Virus record (IMG/VR): IMGVR_UViG_3300030061_003485
Coordinates: 2,980 to 38,033 of that record
Strand: one strand, 5' to 3'
Source: a virus
Length of the DNA stretch: 35,054 nt
Shown: in pieces, positions 1 to 7,713 of the stretch
Layout of the letters: every line of letters starts with the position of its first letter
Position numbering within the stretch: position 1 is the stretch's first letter
Notes under the pieces: model-generated
Databases searched by the model: none
Seen by the model: only the letters and a program-made list of their open reading frames with translations
Told to the model about the DNA's origin: nothing
Position numbers and translations under genes: made by a program

Positions 1-1
1 A

Positions 2-451
2 CCATCAAAGAAAGATGTCGCTGTTCACGCTAAGTATATTTTAGAGGAAGAGAATATCTCTTTTGATTTGGATGACTTGGCTCTTGTGGTAACTGCTGGT
101 TATCCTGACTTGAGAAAGGTTATCAATGACCTACAGAGACAGGCAATTGATGGTCAGTTAAAGATTGATAAAGATGGGATGTTACATAACGAGTTTAAAA
201 TTCAATTCTTGGATATGATAAAACAAGGCCTTGATTTGAGAACTATTCGTAAGTTTGTGGCTGACAGTAACTTTACAGATTATACAGAACTGTATCGTTT
301 CTTATATGATGAAGTAGAGAATATTTCTGTAGAGAAACTACCAGAGATTATCGTTGATATATCAAATGGTTCATATCAAGATGTGTTGGTCGTAGATAAA
401 GAAATAAACTTTATGGCTACCATCTCTAACATACTTAGGAGATTACAATGA
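2..451 (+). CDS. 44: Sliding-clamp loader ATPase large subunit (T4 gp44-like), C-terminal part only
   Basis: The frame is open from base 2, so the gene starts upstream of the window and only its last 149 codons are present. This is the C-terminal part of an RFC/gp44-type AAA+ clamp-loader ATPase, which with gp62 loads the sliding clamp onto primer-template DNA. The sequence YPDLRKVIN (bases 101-127) is the sensor-2 motif of clamp loaders, with its conserved Arg; the helical collar domain follows. The Walker motifs would lie upstream and cannot be seen. The TTG at base 68 is an internal Leu codon, not a start. The gp62-like gene two positions downstream supports the assignment. Confidence in the family is good, although only the less conserved half is visible. 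Confidence 0.85.
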   Translation, partial: PSKKDVAVHAKYILEEENISFDLDDLALVVTAGYPDLRKVINDLQRQAIDGQLKIDKDGMLHNEFKIQFLDMIKQGLDLRTIRKFVADSNFTDYTELYRFLYDEVENISVEKLPEIIVDISNGSYQDVLVVDKEINFMATISNILRRLQ

Positions 452-687
452 GTACAAAACCAATGAAACCACTTCCTAAACAACAAGTTCAAGTTGATAT
501 AGGTGATGCGGATACAATGAAATGTCAAGCATGTGGTAATCATGTTTTTATACAAGGTTATATAATAAAGAAAATATCTGCTATCGTTTCACCTACTGGT
601 AAAGAAGTTATCGCTCCAATTCAAGTTTTCAATTGTGGAAATTGTGGAGAGATGTTACCACTAAAAGAATTAGATGAACTTATTTAA
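448..687 (+). CDS. Small zinc-ribbon protein between the clamp-loader genes
   Basis: This protein of 79 residues overlaps the gp44 stop codon by 4 bases (ATGA). Two CxxC knuckles, Cys26/Cys29 (KCQACG) and Cys63/Cys66 (NCGNCG), flank a predicted beta-rich segment, which is the layout of a small zinc ribbon. I do not recognise a specific family. Its place between the two clamp-loader genes suggests co-expression with the replication proteins, but nothing in the sequence shows a contact with them. It could be a DNA- or protein-binding accessory factor. Confidence 0.75.
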   Translation: MSTKPMKPLPKQQVQVDIGDADTMKCQACGNHVFIQGYIIKKISAIVSPTGKEVIAPIQVFNCGNCGEMLPLKELDELI

Positions 688-1093
688 GTGGATAGACGAA
701 CTATTTACCAAGAAAAGACCTTGGGATAGTTTTTCGGAAGAGGAACAAAAGAAGTTTAGTCCGTTTATGGTTAATCGTTATTTAAGTATGAATAATGATT
801 TCTTACCTATTGTTAATCACTTTCAGAGACTAACAATTGAAGTAATGCCATTATCTGCTGTTTATAAGTTCTATTGTTCTTTACTTCCAAATAAGAAAAC
901 ATATCTGAGATATCTTAGTGGGAAGAAAACAAAGGTCAACGAAAAGGTTGTTCCTTTTATTCAAGAATACTTTGAAGTTAGTAAGATACAAGCTGGTGAG
1001 TATTATAACTTAATGACAACAGATGAGTTAAAGTCTTTACTTACTAAGTATGGTAAGACGGAAAAAGAGATAAAAAAGATGGGTGTAAAATGA
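674..1093 (+). CDS. 62: Clamp-loader small subunit (T4 gp62-like)
   Basis: A protein of 139 residues that I read as the divergent gp62 subunit of the phage clamp loader; in T4 one gp62 joins four gp44 subunits. Support comes from the order directly after gp44 and from the N-terminal FMVNRYLSMNNDFLPIVN...FQR segment, a pattern seen in gp62 homologues of marine T4-like phages, followed by a YKFYCSLLP segment. It is shorter than T4 gp62 (187 residues). The start ATG at 674 lies 14 bases inside the zinc-ribbon gene, so the two are translationally coupled. gp62 is poorly conserved, so the call rests on context and partial motif memory. Confidence 0.65.
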   Translation: MNLFKWIDELFTKKRPWDSFSEEEQKKFSPFMVNRYLSMNNDFLPIVNHFQRLTIEVMPLSAVYKFYCSLLPNKKTYLRYLSGKKTKVNEKVVPFIQEYFEVSKIQAGEYYNLMTTDELKSLLTKYGKTEKEIKKMGVK

Positions 1094-1434
1094 ATAAGTT
1101 ATATTGGGGAGTATTGTTATCAATAATAGGAAATATCATAGCTTGGTTTCATATGCAAGGACAATTCAAGTATGAATGGGCAAAATCACAATGGTGGGTT
1201 TTACTCGGTGGTATACCAATTAGTTTTTGTTTTTATTATAGCACTAGATGGTTCTATGAATATTTTGGTAATTATTGGTATGTTAGACCTGTTGGATTTG
1301 GAATGGCTACAATAACATTTGGTATATTGACATGGACATTATTAAATGAATTACCGGATACAAGGACAATTATTTCCTTGTTTTTATCAGTTATTATTAT
1401 TATATTACAGTTATCACATTTAATCATAAAATAG
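1090..1434 (+). CDS. Small multi-pass membrane protein, unknown function
   Basis: The 114 residues are strongly hydrophobic, with four likely membrane segments at roughly residues 5-20, 34-52, 68-87 and 93-112, separated by short aromatic loops (KSQWWVLLGG; FYEYFGNYWYVRP). The size and four-helix plan resemble small EmrE-like or DMT-like transporters, but I see no conserved membrane Glu near the N terminus, so no transport function is assigned. The start overlaps the gp62-like gene by 4 bases (ATGA), so both should be expressed together. Confidence 0.7.
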   Translation: MNKLYWGVLLSIIGNIIAWFHMQGQFKYEWAKSQWWVLLGGIPISFCFYYSTRWFYEYFGNYWYVRPVGFGMATITFGILTWTLLNELPDTRTIISLFLSVIIIILQLSHLIIK

Positions 1435-1445
1435 AGGTTATAATG
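1434..1445 (+). promoter_or_regulatory. Recurrent junction motif GAGGTTATAATG (copy 1)
   Basis: Directly after the TAG stop of the membrane-protein gene comes AGGTTATA and then the ATG of the next gene. The AGG part acts as the ribosome-binding site. The same 12-mer recurs at 11401 and 31339, and a close variant lies at 4150. The TATAAT within it equals the sigma-70 -10 consensus, which may be chance. Confidence 0.5.
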
Positions 1446-1823
1446 CAAATAAAAGAAAGAGAACTTGGAGTAGTTGAAGATACTCATCCAGTTGTAGAAC
1501 AAATGGAAAAAGAGTGGCCAATTATGACTAAAGAGTTCAAAAGGTTACAGAGACAACAATATGAGTTGTTCCTTAAGAAACAACACGATTACGGTCCTGG
1601 TAATATATCGGTTGGTACTACATTACAAACCGATGAAGAAGTACATCTATCACTTACTGGCTTATGGTTTAGGATGAATGATAAGATACAGAGACTTAAG
1701 ACTTTACTAATGAGTGGTAGAGATAATGCGGTACAAGGTGAACCTATGGAAGATGCTTACTTAGATGTATCTAACTATGGTATTATGGCAACAATCGTTA
1801 AAAATGGTAAATGGGGTAAGTAA
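1443..1823 (+). CDS. DUF1599 / nucleotide-modification-associated domain 1 (Nmad1) protein
   Basis: A protein of 126 residues, mostly helical, with the DUF1599 signature blocks in order: KKQHDYGPGNIS near residue 46, GLWFRMNDKIQRLKTLL in the middle, and EPMEDAYLDVSNYGIMA near the C terminus. DUF1599 was named Nmad1 because it occurs beside nucleotide- and DNA-modification genes, especially in phages. Its reaction is not established. The start uses the GAGGTTATAATG junction. The stop TAA shares its last base with the ATG of the ClpP-like gene. Confidence 0.8.
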   Translation: MQIKERELGVVEDTHPVVEQMEKEWPIMTKEFKRLQRQQYELFLKKQHDYGPGNISVGTTLQTDEEVHLSLTGLWFRMNDKIQRLKTLLMSGRDNAVQGEPMEDAYLDVSNYGIMATIVKNGKWGK

Positions 1824-2422
1824 TGGAAAGACATTGGGGAGAAAAACAAAAACAATCACCAAGAAAAACTGGTGGTGAAGCTAGTGAAAAACACATATCA
1901 GTACAAGATAATAAGATTTACTTTTATTCTGGTGTCAATAGAAATGCTTGTTGTGAGTTAAATAAAAAGATTAGTGAATTGGAATCAAAAGCTATTACTT
2001 TATCACAAAATCTTGATACACCAGCACCACCTATTAAATTATACATAAACTCAGGTGGTGGGAGTATAGTAAGTGGCATTGCTTCTATGGATACAATATT
2101 GAGAAGTAAAGTTGATGTACACACATACATAGATGGATTCTCGGCTAGTGCCGCTACTTTTCTTTCAGTAGTTGGAACAAAAAGATATATGAGTAGAAAC
2201 TCTTATATGTTAGTTCATCAATTATCTTCAACATTTTGGGGAACATACTCAAACTTTGAGGATGAGAAGCAGAACTTAGATTTGATGATGAAGAACATTA
2301 AGAGTATATATAAAGAATACACTAAAATTCCTATGAAAAAACTTAATGAAATTCTAAAACATGACTTGATGTGGGATGCTAACACTTGTTTAGAATATGG
2401 AATGATTGACGAGATTATTTAA
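1823..2422 (+). CDS. clpP: ClpP-like serine protease
   Basis: A protein of 199 residues of the ClpP/crotonase fold. Seen in order: the strand LYINSGGGS (about residues 73-81), the nucleophile region GFSASAATF with Ser109, MLVHQLS with His132, and KHDLMWDANTCLEYGMIDEI, in which Asp181 is the likely third catalytic residue. All three triad positions are kept, so it is probably active. The first 25 or so residues are polar and unlike ClpP propeptides. Phage ClpP-like proteins serve as prohead proteases or as free proteases; no capsid genes lie nearby, so the second is more likely. No Clp ATPase is seen in the window, so it may use the host's. It overlaps both neighbours by one base. Confidence 0.88.
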   Translation: MERHWGEKQKQSPRKTGGEASEKHISVQDNKIYFYSGVNRNACCELNKKISELESKAITLSQNLDTPAPPIKLYINSGGGSIVSGIASMDTILRSKVDVHTYIDGFSASAATFLSVVGTKRYMSRNSYMLVHQLSSTFWGTYSNFEDEKQNLDLMMKNIKSIYKEYTKIPMKKLNEILKHDLMWDANTCLEYGMIDEII

Positions 2423-3285
2423 TGGCACATATATCACATAGTCAGTTTACCACTTATAACGATTGTAACCTTAAATGGAAACTTCGTTATATAGATAAGT
2501 TAGGAACTTTTGTTGGTAACATACATACTCTTTTTGGAACAGCAATGCACACCGTGATACAAGAATACCTTTCGGTAATGTATAACAAATCTATCGTTGC
2601 TGCTGATAAACTTAACATGGAGTCTCGATTAAAAGAAGAGATGGTTACAGAGTTTACCAAGATAAAAGAAGGCAAAGGTGTTTTACCTTGTACTCAAGAT
2701 GAGATGATGGAGTTTTATCAAGATGGTGTTGCTATAATACAACATTTCAGAAAGTATCGTAATAAATACTTTATGAAACAGAATTGGGAATTAGTTGGTA
2801 TAGAAGTTCCAATCTTGAAAGATGTCCAAGAGGGTGTAGAAATGATGGGATATTTGGATGTTGTTATAAGAAACAAGATATCTGGTAAGATAGTAATCAT
2901 TGACCTTAAAACTGCTACTCGTGGTTGGACAGATTTTCAAAAGAAAGACTTTAACAAGAAATCTCAGTTGTTGATTTACAAAAAGTTTTATTCTGAACTA
3001 TTTGATGTTCCATTAGATAAGATTGATGTAATGTTTCTTATATTAAAAAGAAAGATAGCAAAGAACTCTGATTTTCTTATAACTAGATTACAGAAGTTTG
3101 AACCAGCAAATGGTGTACCAAGTATTAATAAAACAATACAGAAGTTAGAAGAGTTTAGAAAAGGTGTTTTCGATGATAAGGGAAACTATCTGTTAGAAAG
3201 AAATTATGTGGCTAAACCAGGTAAACCTTGTAAATTTTGTGAATTTTATAACACGGAGCATTGTGAATGGGGAAAAATTCTATAA
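2422..3285 (+). CDS. PD-(D/E)XK nuclease with a possible Fe-S cluster (RecB/Cas4-like)
   Basis: A protein of 287 residues with the RecB-family nuclease core: GTAMHTVIQEYL near residues 39-50 (GxxxH), GYLDVVIR with Asp146, IVIIDLKTA with Asp161 and Lys163, and the KKSQLLIY motif around Gln182. Four cysteines sit where AddB and Cas4 bind an iron-sulfur cluster: one at the N terminus (Cys15) and three at the C terminus (Cys270, Cys273, Cys281 in CKFCEFYNTEHC). It probably acts in phage DNA replication or recombination, or in host DNA degradation, as a 5'-exonuclease-like enzyme. There is no helicase domain and no cas1/cas2 nearby, so it is not CRISPR-linked. Confidence 0.85.
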   Translation: MAHISHSQFTTYNDCNLKWKLRYIDKLGTFVGNIHTLFGTAMHTVIQEYLSVMYNKSIVAADKLNMESRLKEEMVTEFTKIKEGKGVLPCTQDEMMEFYQDGVAIIQHFRKYRNKYFMKQNWELVGIEVPILKDVQEGVEMMGYLDVVIRNKISGKIVIIDLKTATRGWTDFQKKDFNKKSQLLIYKKFYSELFDVPLDKIDVMFLILKRKIAKNSDFLITRLQKFEPANGVPSINKTIQKLEEFRKGVFDDKGNYLLERNYVAKPGKPCKFCEFYNTEHCEWGKIL

Positions 3286-3683
3286 GGGTAGGAATAGTAG
3301 GAAGTCGTAAATACGAGAACCGACAGAAAATAAAAGAGTTTATCTTTAAGTTAAAAACGGATAAAGGTTCTGATACTATAATAGTTAGTGGTGGATGTAA
3401 AACAGGTGCTGATAATTACGCTAAAAAATATGCTCTTGAATTAGGATTACAATATCAAGAGTTTCCACCATTCCATGAGAATTGGAATATATATTGCCCT
3501 AAGAATAAAGGAGATTACGGAAAACCATATAACGTTAAAAATTATTATGCTAGAAATAAAATAATAGCTGCGTACTCTGATTATATAGTTGCTTTTATAC
3601 CAAGAGGTGTTGAGTCAAAAGGTTCTATGTCAACTGTAAATTATGCTAAAAAATTTGGAAAAAAACACCTTGTTATTAATTGA
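3267..3683 (+). CDS. DUF2493 / SLOG-superfamily (YspA-like) protein
   Basis: A protein of 138 residues with a Rossmann-like fold: RVGIVGSRKY at the N terminus, then IIVSGGCKTGADNYAKKYA, typical of DUF2493/SLOG proteins that are thought to bind nucleotides or ADP-ribose derivatives. It is common in phages near DNA metabolism genes, but the ligand is unknown. It starts 19 bases inside the nuclease gene with an upstream CGGAG ribosome site. The overlap suggests joint expression with the nuclease. Confidence 0.82.
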   Translation: MGKNSIRVGIVGSRKYENRQKIKEFIFKLKTDKGSDTIIVSGGCKTGADNYAKKYALELGLQYQEFPPFHENWNIYCPKNKGDYGKPYNVKNYYARNKIIAAYSDYIVAFIPRGVESKGSMSTVNYAKKFGKKHLVIN

Positions 3684-3727
3684 TTTATATATTTATATAT
3701 ACTAGTTATAAACAATAGGAATAGGTT
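3684..3727 (+). promoter_or_regulatory. 44-base gap with weak promoter-like sequence
   Basis: One of only two gaps above 20 bases in the window. The AT-rich stretch holds TATATA at 3694-3699, 18 bases after TTGTTA (3670-3675, inside the preceding gene), a weak sigma-70-like pair. It also holds TATAAACA at 3707-3714, one mismatch from the T4 late-promoter box, although that would put the transcript start almost on the ribosome-binding site. In such AT-rich DNA these matches carry little weight. Confidence 0.3.
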
Positions 3728-3931
3728 ATGAAAAAAGATACTTTAACAAAGTTGACCTCGGTAAAAATAATTAAATCTCTATATGAACAATTTAAGTTTA
3801 AGACCGTCAACTCATCAATGAATTTACAAAAATTGGTTAATCGTTCTATCGATCAATACATACATGATAATGCTATACAAGAACAAATAGAAACATATGA
3901 CAATCTTCATATAAGTGGGAGTCAATTTTAA
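3728..3931 (+). CDS. Small ribbon-helix-helix-like protein
   Basis: A protein of 67 residues. The pattern KLTSVKIIKSLYEQFKFKTVNSSMNLQKLVNRSIDQYI, one short strand followed by two helices, looks like a ribbon-helix-helix DNA-binding or antitoxin-like fold, with a polar tail. No toxin-like partner is apparent, and a phage regulator is more likely. It is the first gene after the 44-base gap and has an AGGAATAGGTT ribosome site. The function is inferred from the fold pattern only. Confidence 0.6.
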   Translation: MKKDTLTKLTSVKIIKSLYEQFKFKTVNSSMNLQKLVNRSIDQYIHDNAIQEQIETYDNLHISGSQF

Positions 3932-4167
3932 TGAGGCGTGATTTGATAAAAGCAAGTGAATTACACTTTAAAGCACATATTGAAAAACATAGAATTAATA
4001 TAGAAAATCTTTTAGAAAAAGGCGTTGGTGTTGCAGAACATCCAGATATTATGGATACGATAGAAAAAGAGTTAGAAGTTCTTTCAGAATATCACGATAA
4101 ATTAGAAGTTCTTAAAAAATATTTTCCATTAAAAAGTAGTAGTAATAAAGAGGTTATAAATGGCTAA
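3931..4167 (+). CDS. Small helical protein, unknown function
   Basis: A protein of 78 residues, charged and almost entirely helical, with heptad-like Leu/Ile spacing in the stretches IENLLEKGVGVAEHP and ELEVLSEYHDKLEVLKKYF that suggests a short coiled-coil hairpin. I recognise no family. It shares one base with the preceding stop (TAATG), and its 3' end contains the ribosome site of the first glycosyltransferase, so it is the last small gene before the sugar cluster. Confidence 0.6.
   Translation: MRRDLIKASELHFKAHIEKHRINIENLLEKGVGVAEHPDIMDTIEKELEVLSEYHDKLEVLKKYFPLKSSSNKEVING
4150..4162 (+). promoter_or_regulatory. Variant of the recurrent junction motif (GAGGTTATAAATG)
   Basis: This is the same AGAGGTTATA element as at 1434, 11401 and 31339, with one extra A before the ATG. 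It lies inside the last codons of the preceding gene and supplies the ribosome-binding site for the first glycosyltransferase of the sugar cluster. Confidence 0.45.
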
Positions 4168-5521
4168 GAAAAAAATATTGTTAATGTCCGATGACTTACG
4201 AATGCATAGTGGAGTAGCTACTGTATCTAAAGACATCGTGTTTGAGACATTACATGAATATGATTGGGTTCAGATAGGTGGTGCTATAAAACATCCTGAA
4301 AAAGGTAAAATCATTGATATGTCTAAAGGTCTTGAAAAAGATTTTGGTATTAAAGATGGATATTTAAAAGTATATCCAGTTGATGGGTATGGTAATGAAG
4401 ATATACTCAGAGAAGTAATTGCTATGGAAAAACCAGATGCTATACTTCATTATACAGATCCTCGTTTTTGGATTTGGTTTTATAATATGGAAGCAGAAAT
4501 TCGTAGAGACATTCCTATTTTTTATTATAACATTTGGGATGATTTACCAGATCCACAATACAATACGAACTACTACAAGAGTTCTGATTTATTGATGGGT
4601 ATATCAAAACAAACTTATGGAATTAATAAAAGATTATTACCTCACTATGAAGACTGGCAGATAACTTATGTACCACATGGTATATCAGATAGAAGATTTC
4701 ATAAGGTTGAAGATGATGATGTATCATTAATAGATTTTGATTCTAAACATGGAATATCAAATAAGAAGTTTAAGATACTTTATAGTAATAGAAACATCAG
4801 AAGAAAACAACCTGGTGATGTTTTATTGGCATATAAATATTTTATGGATGAGTTAACACCTGAACAACAAAGAGAATGTGTTCTCGTTTACCATTGTCAA
4901 CCAGTAGATGAAAATGGTACGGATTTACCTAGAGTTCATAGACATCTGTGTCCTGATTATGATGTTTGTTTTACATATGAAACAGATGGAAGACCTTTTG
5001 ATGATAAGGAAATGAATTTATTGTTTAACTCTGCTGATGTTTATATTAACCTTGCTAGTAACGAAGGATTTGGATTAGGTAGTGCTGAAGCACTTACTGT
5101 TGGTACACCAATCATTGTTAATGTTACAGGTGGATTACAAGACCAATGTGGATTCAAGAAAGATGGTGAGTTCTTAACACCTGATGATTATGTTGAGTTG
5201 GGTTCTAATCATTTAGGTACTTATACTGAACATGGTGAATGGGTATTTCCTGTTTATCCATCTAATAGGTCTTTACAAGGTTCACCAGCTACACCTTATA
5301 TTTGGGATGATAGATGTAAACCTGAAGATACTGCTGTTCAGTTAAGAAAACTATATGATATCGGTAGAGAAGAAAGAAAAAGACTTGGTTCGTTAGGAAT
5401 AGAGTTTTGTAAAGAAAATCAAATGACATCAAAAGCAATGGGACAAAACTTTATTGATTCTATGAATGGTGCTTTTGATAATTGGAAACCACAACCTAAA
5501 TATCATATGGAGGAAGTATGA
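4160..5521 (+). CDS. GT-B glycosyltransferase (GT1/GT4-like)
   Basis: A protein of 453 residues with a two-Rossmann GT-B plan. The N terminus KKILLMSDDLRMHSGVA has the Gly-containing first loop typical of GT4 enzymes. The donor-binding half has NEGFGLGSAEAL near residue 300, the E-x7-E motif, followed by VGTPIIVNVTGG. It transfers a sugar from a nucleotide-sugar donor; donor and acceptor cannot be read from the sequence. It overlaps the next gene by 4 bases (ATGA), and that gene is also a GT-B enzyme, so the two probably act in sequence on one glycan. Confidence 0.85.
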   Translation: MAKKKILLMSDDLRMHSGVATVSKDIVFETLHEYDWVQIGGAIKHPEKGKIIDMSKGLEKDFGIKDGYLKVYPVDGYGNEDILREVIAMEKPDAILHYTDPRFWIWFYNMEAEIRRDIPIFYYNIWDDLPDPQYNTNYYKSSDLLMGISKQTYGINKRLLPHYEDWQITYVPHGISDRRFHKVEDDDVSLIDFDSKHGISNKKFKILYSNRNIRRKQPGDVLLAYKYFMDELTPEQQRECVLVYHCQPVDENGTDLPRVHRHLCPDYDVCFTYETDGRPFDDKEMNLLFNSADVYINLASNEGFGLGSAEALTVGTPIIVNVTGGLQDQCGFKKDGEFLTPDDYVELGSNHLGTYTEHGEWVFPVYPSNRSLQGSPATPYIWDDRCKPEDTAVQLRKLYDIGREERKRLGSLGIEFCKENQMTSKAMGQNFIDSMNGAFDNWKPQPKYHMEEV

Positions 5522-6873
5522 AACGCTCAGTAGTTATGATTGCACCTTTTAATACTCGTAGTGGTTATGGTGACCATGCTCGTTCTCTTTTTTATTCTAT
5601 TATGGATAGAGAAGATTTAGACATTAAATGTATAGATACTAAATGGGGAAATACACCACGAAATCACTTAAGGTTAGATGTTCCACGACATAAAAAGTTA
5701 TTAGACACTTTTATAGGTCAAGAACAGATACAAGGTCAACCAGATGTACTTATCGATATCAGAATACCTAATGAATTTGCTACAGGTGCTAAAATTAATG
5801 TGGGTATAACTGCTGGTGTTGAAACTGATGTTGTATCTCCTGAATTTTTAGATGGCATGAATCGTATGAATTTTAATATAGTTCCATCTAATTTTACGGC
5901 AGCAACATTCAATCGATGCACTTACGATAAAATGGAAGATCAACCTAATGGTCAGAAACAAAAAGTTGGTGCTTTAAAAAATGAAAAACCTATTTCAGTT
6001 TTATTTGAAGGTGTTGATACTGATGTGTATTATCCAAAGGATAAATATCAGTTAGAAAAAGGTTTAACCAAAGAGTTAAATGAACTTATTAAAGAGGACT
6101 TTGCTTATCTTCATGTTGGACAATGGGGACAACAAGGTTTTGGGGAAGATAGAAAAAACATTGGAGTATTGATAAAGTCTTTCTTAAAAGCTTTTTCTAA
6201 CATTCCTAATCCACCAGCACTTGTCCTTAAAACTAATGGAGCTAACTTTAGTGTTCTCGATAGAGTTCAAATTAAGAAAAGAATACAGTCAGTAAAGGAT
6301 ATGTTTAAGGGAGTAGACTTACCTAATATTTATCTAATACATGGTGACTTTACTATTGAAGAGATGTCAACACTTTACAACCATCCAAAGATTGGTGCTT
6401 TTATTACTTGTACTCATGGTGAAGGTTTTGGACGACCAATGTTAGAAGCTAGTTGTTGTGACTTACCTGTAATTGCTAGTAAATGGAGTGGTCATATGGA
6501 TTTCTTAACAGATTCAGAGTCTATGTTGATTGATGGATTTTTAAAAGAAGTTCCTAAGTCTGTTCTTTGGAAATCTATTATTGTAGAACCATCAAAGTGG
6601 TTTAGTGTAAATGAAGCTGATGTGGTTAGGAAGATTAGGACTTTTCATAAGAAAAGAAAGCTGATACAAAAGAAAGCTGTTCGTTTGGGTAAAAAGAATA
6701 GGAGAAAATTTTCTTTGAAAGCTATGGCTATAGAATTTAACAAAATCATAGATGAATTGTTAAATAGTGTACCACAATCTGTTAGTTTAAAATTACCTAA
6801 ATTAAATAAAGTTGGTGAAAAAAAACCTAAACCTGCAACGATAAAGTTACCTAAACTTAAGAAAGTGACTTAA
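5518..6873 (+). CDS. GT-B glycosyltransferase with a basic repeated tail
   Basis: A protein of 451 residues. The N terminus MIAPFNTRSGYGDHARSL resembles the acceptor loop of GT4 enzymes, and HGEGFGRPMLEASCCDLPVIAS near residue 300 carries the E-x7-E donor motif. A very basic region (KKRKLIQKKAVRLGKKNRRK) follows the catalytic core. The last 30 or so residues contain KLPKLNKV (425-432) and KLPKLKKV (443-450), a duplicated Lys/Pro-rich motif that is not part of the GT fold. The tail may bind nucleic acid, membrane or a partner protein, but that is inference. It overlaps neighbours by 4 bases and 1 base. Confidence 0.85.
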   Translation: MKRSVVMIAPFNTRSGYGDHARSLFYSIMDREDLDIKCIDTKWGNTPRNHLRLDVPRHKKLLDTFIGQEQIQGQPDVLIDIRIPNEFATGAKINVGITAGVETDVVSPEFLDGMNRMNFNIVPSNFTAATFNRCTYDKMEDQPNGQKQKVGALKNEKPISVLFEGVDTDVYYPKDKYQLEKGLTKELNELIKEDFAYLHVGQWGQQGFGEDRKNIGVLIKSFLKAFSNIPNPPALVLKTNGANFSVLDRVQIKKRIQSVKDMFKGVDLPNIYLIHGDFTIEEMSTLYNHPKIGAFITCTHGEGFGRPMLEASCCDLPVIASKWSGHMDFLTDSESMLIDGFLKEVPKSVLWKSIIVEPSKWFSVNEADVVRKIRTFHKKRKLIQKKAVRLGKKNRRKFSLKAMAIEFNKIIDELLNSVPQSVSLKLPKLNKVGEKKPKPATIKLPKLKKVT

Positions 6874-7289
6874 TGGAAGATTTTATCCTAAGAGTAAAAT
6901 GTCCTGTCTGTATGAAAAATGATGGAGAAGATAATACAGGTGATAATCTTGTATTGCTAGGTGATGAACAGCAGAATATGCAGTGTTTAGGATGTGGGTA
7001 TGGTTCTAATAATAATATGAAATCACATATAAGTGATAATCCCTTTCCACAAGAGTTTAAAGATGTGTGTGAGAAAATGGGAGACAGATTTTGGGCACCA
7101 TCTGTTTTTACTACGAAAAACTACCAAGTAGTTCCAATGGTAGAAAAAAAAGAACTGAAGTGGAGAGTTTTTGCCCATCAAGATCCTGAAACAGAAGTTG
7201 TAGTTCCAACATTCACAGATGCTTATACAATGGTAGAAAAAATGGAGAAGATAATTGGCGACCAGATACAACAACAAACGAATAGTTAA
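6873..7289 (+). CDS. Zinc-ribbon phage protein, unknown function
   Basis: A protein of 138 residues. The N-terminal half holds two Cys pairs, KCPVC and QCLGC, about 30 residues apart, forming a likely zinc ribbon. The C-terminal half (FWAPSVFTTKNYQVVPMVEKKELKWRVFAH) is a mixed alpha/beta segment that I cannot assign. It lies among glycosyltransferases but looks like a phage housekeeping protein rather than a sugar enzyme. Confidence 0.65.
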   Translation: MEDFILRVKCPVCMKNDGEDNTGDNLVLLGDEQQNMQCLGCGYGSNNNMKSHISDNPFPQEFKDVCEKMGDRFWAPSVFTTKNYQVVPMVEKKELKWRVFAHQDPETEVVVPTFTDAYTMVEKMEKIIGDQIQQQTNS

Positions 7290-7713
7290 ATCTATTCAAA
7301 CAATAGGTGTCGGTAGGTTAATACCTGGCATGATACTTACCTTTAATTATTCTGAACAAGGTGTTAAAGATCCTAGACCTATCTTACTTTATTTAAATAC
7401 AAATAAGGTAACTAAAAATATAGAGGGATTGAATATGAACTACCTCAATGCCACTAAACTAAAAAAGTTATTTGCTGTCGCTGATTTTAAAAAAACTAAA
7501 GTAGATGAACAAGAGGGTTTAATTAATTTAAAAGAAGATTACTTTCGAATACAGATATCTAATCCAAAGAAAAGAAGTGCTATGACAACTCAAAGATTTT
7601 ATAGTGATGTTATATCAGCTGATAAGTATTTTAAAGAATCATATAGGTCATATAAACTTACTAAGTTGACCTCACTAAAGGTTACACAAATAAACATGGA
7701 GTTCATCAAGTGA
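7255..7713 (+). CDS. Conserved-looking phage protein, unknown function
   Basis: A protein of 152 residues. The core pattern is RLIPGMILTFNY, DPRPILLYLN and IEGLNMNYLN, which reminds me of short virion or DNA-associated proteins of T4-like marine phages; I cannot name it safely. The best start is TTG at 7255, preceded by GGAGAAG at a normal distance, giving a 35-base overlap with the upstream gene, the largest in the window. A start at a later Met would lose part of the conserved core. The neighbouring zinc-ribbon gene probably travels with it. Confidence 0.6.
   Translation: MATRYNNKRIVKSIQTIGVGRLIPGMILTFNYSEQGVKDPRPILLYLNTNKVTKNIEGLNMNYLNATKLKKLFAVADFKKTKVDEQEGLINLKEDYFRIQISNPKKRSAMTTQRFYSDVISADKYFKESYRSYKLTKLTSLKVTQINMEFIK

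Noticed and set aside
68-70. TTG at 68 as the start of a 127-residue gene.
   Set aside because: The frame is open to base 2 and the upstream codons continue the clamp-loader protein; this is an internal Leu codon of a gene cut by the window edge.
2422-3285. The nuclease as a CRISPR Cas4.
   Set aside because: No cas1, cas2 or repeat array is nearby; RecB-type phage nucleases share the same cysteine pattern.
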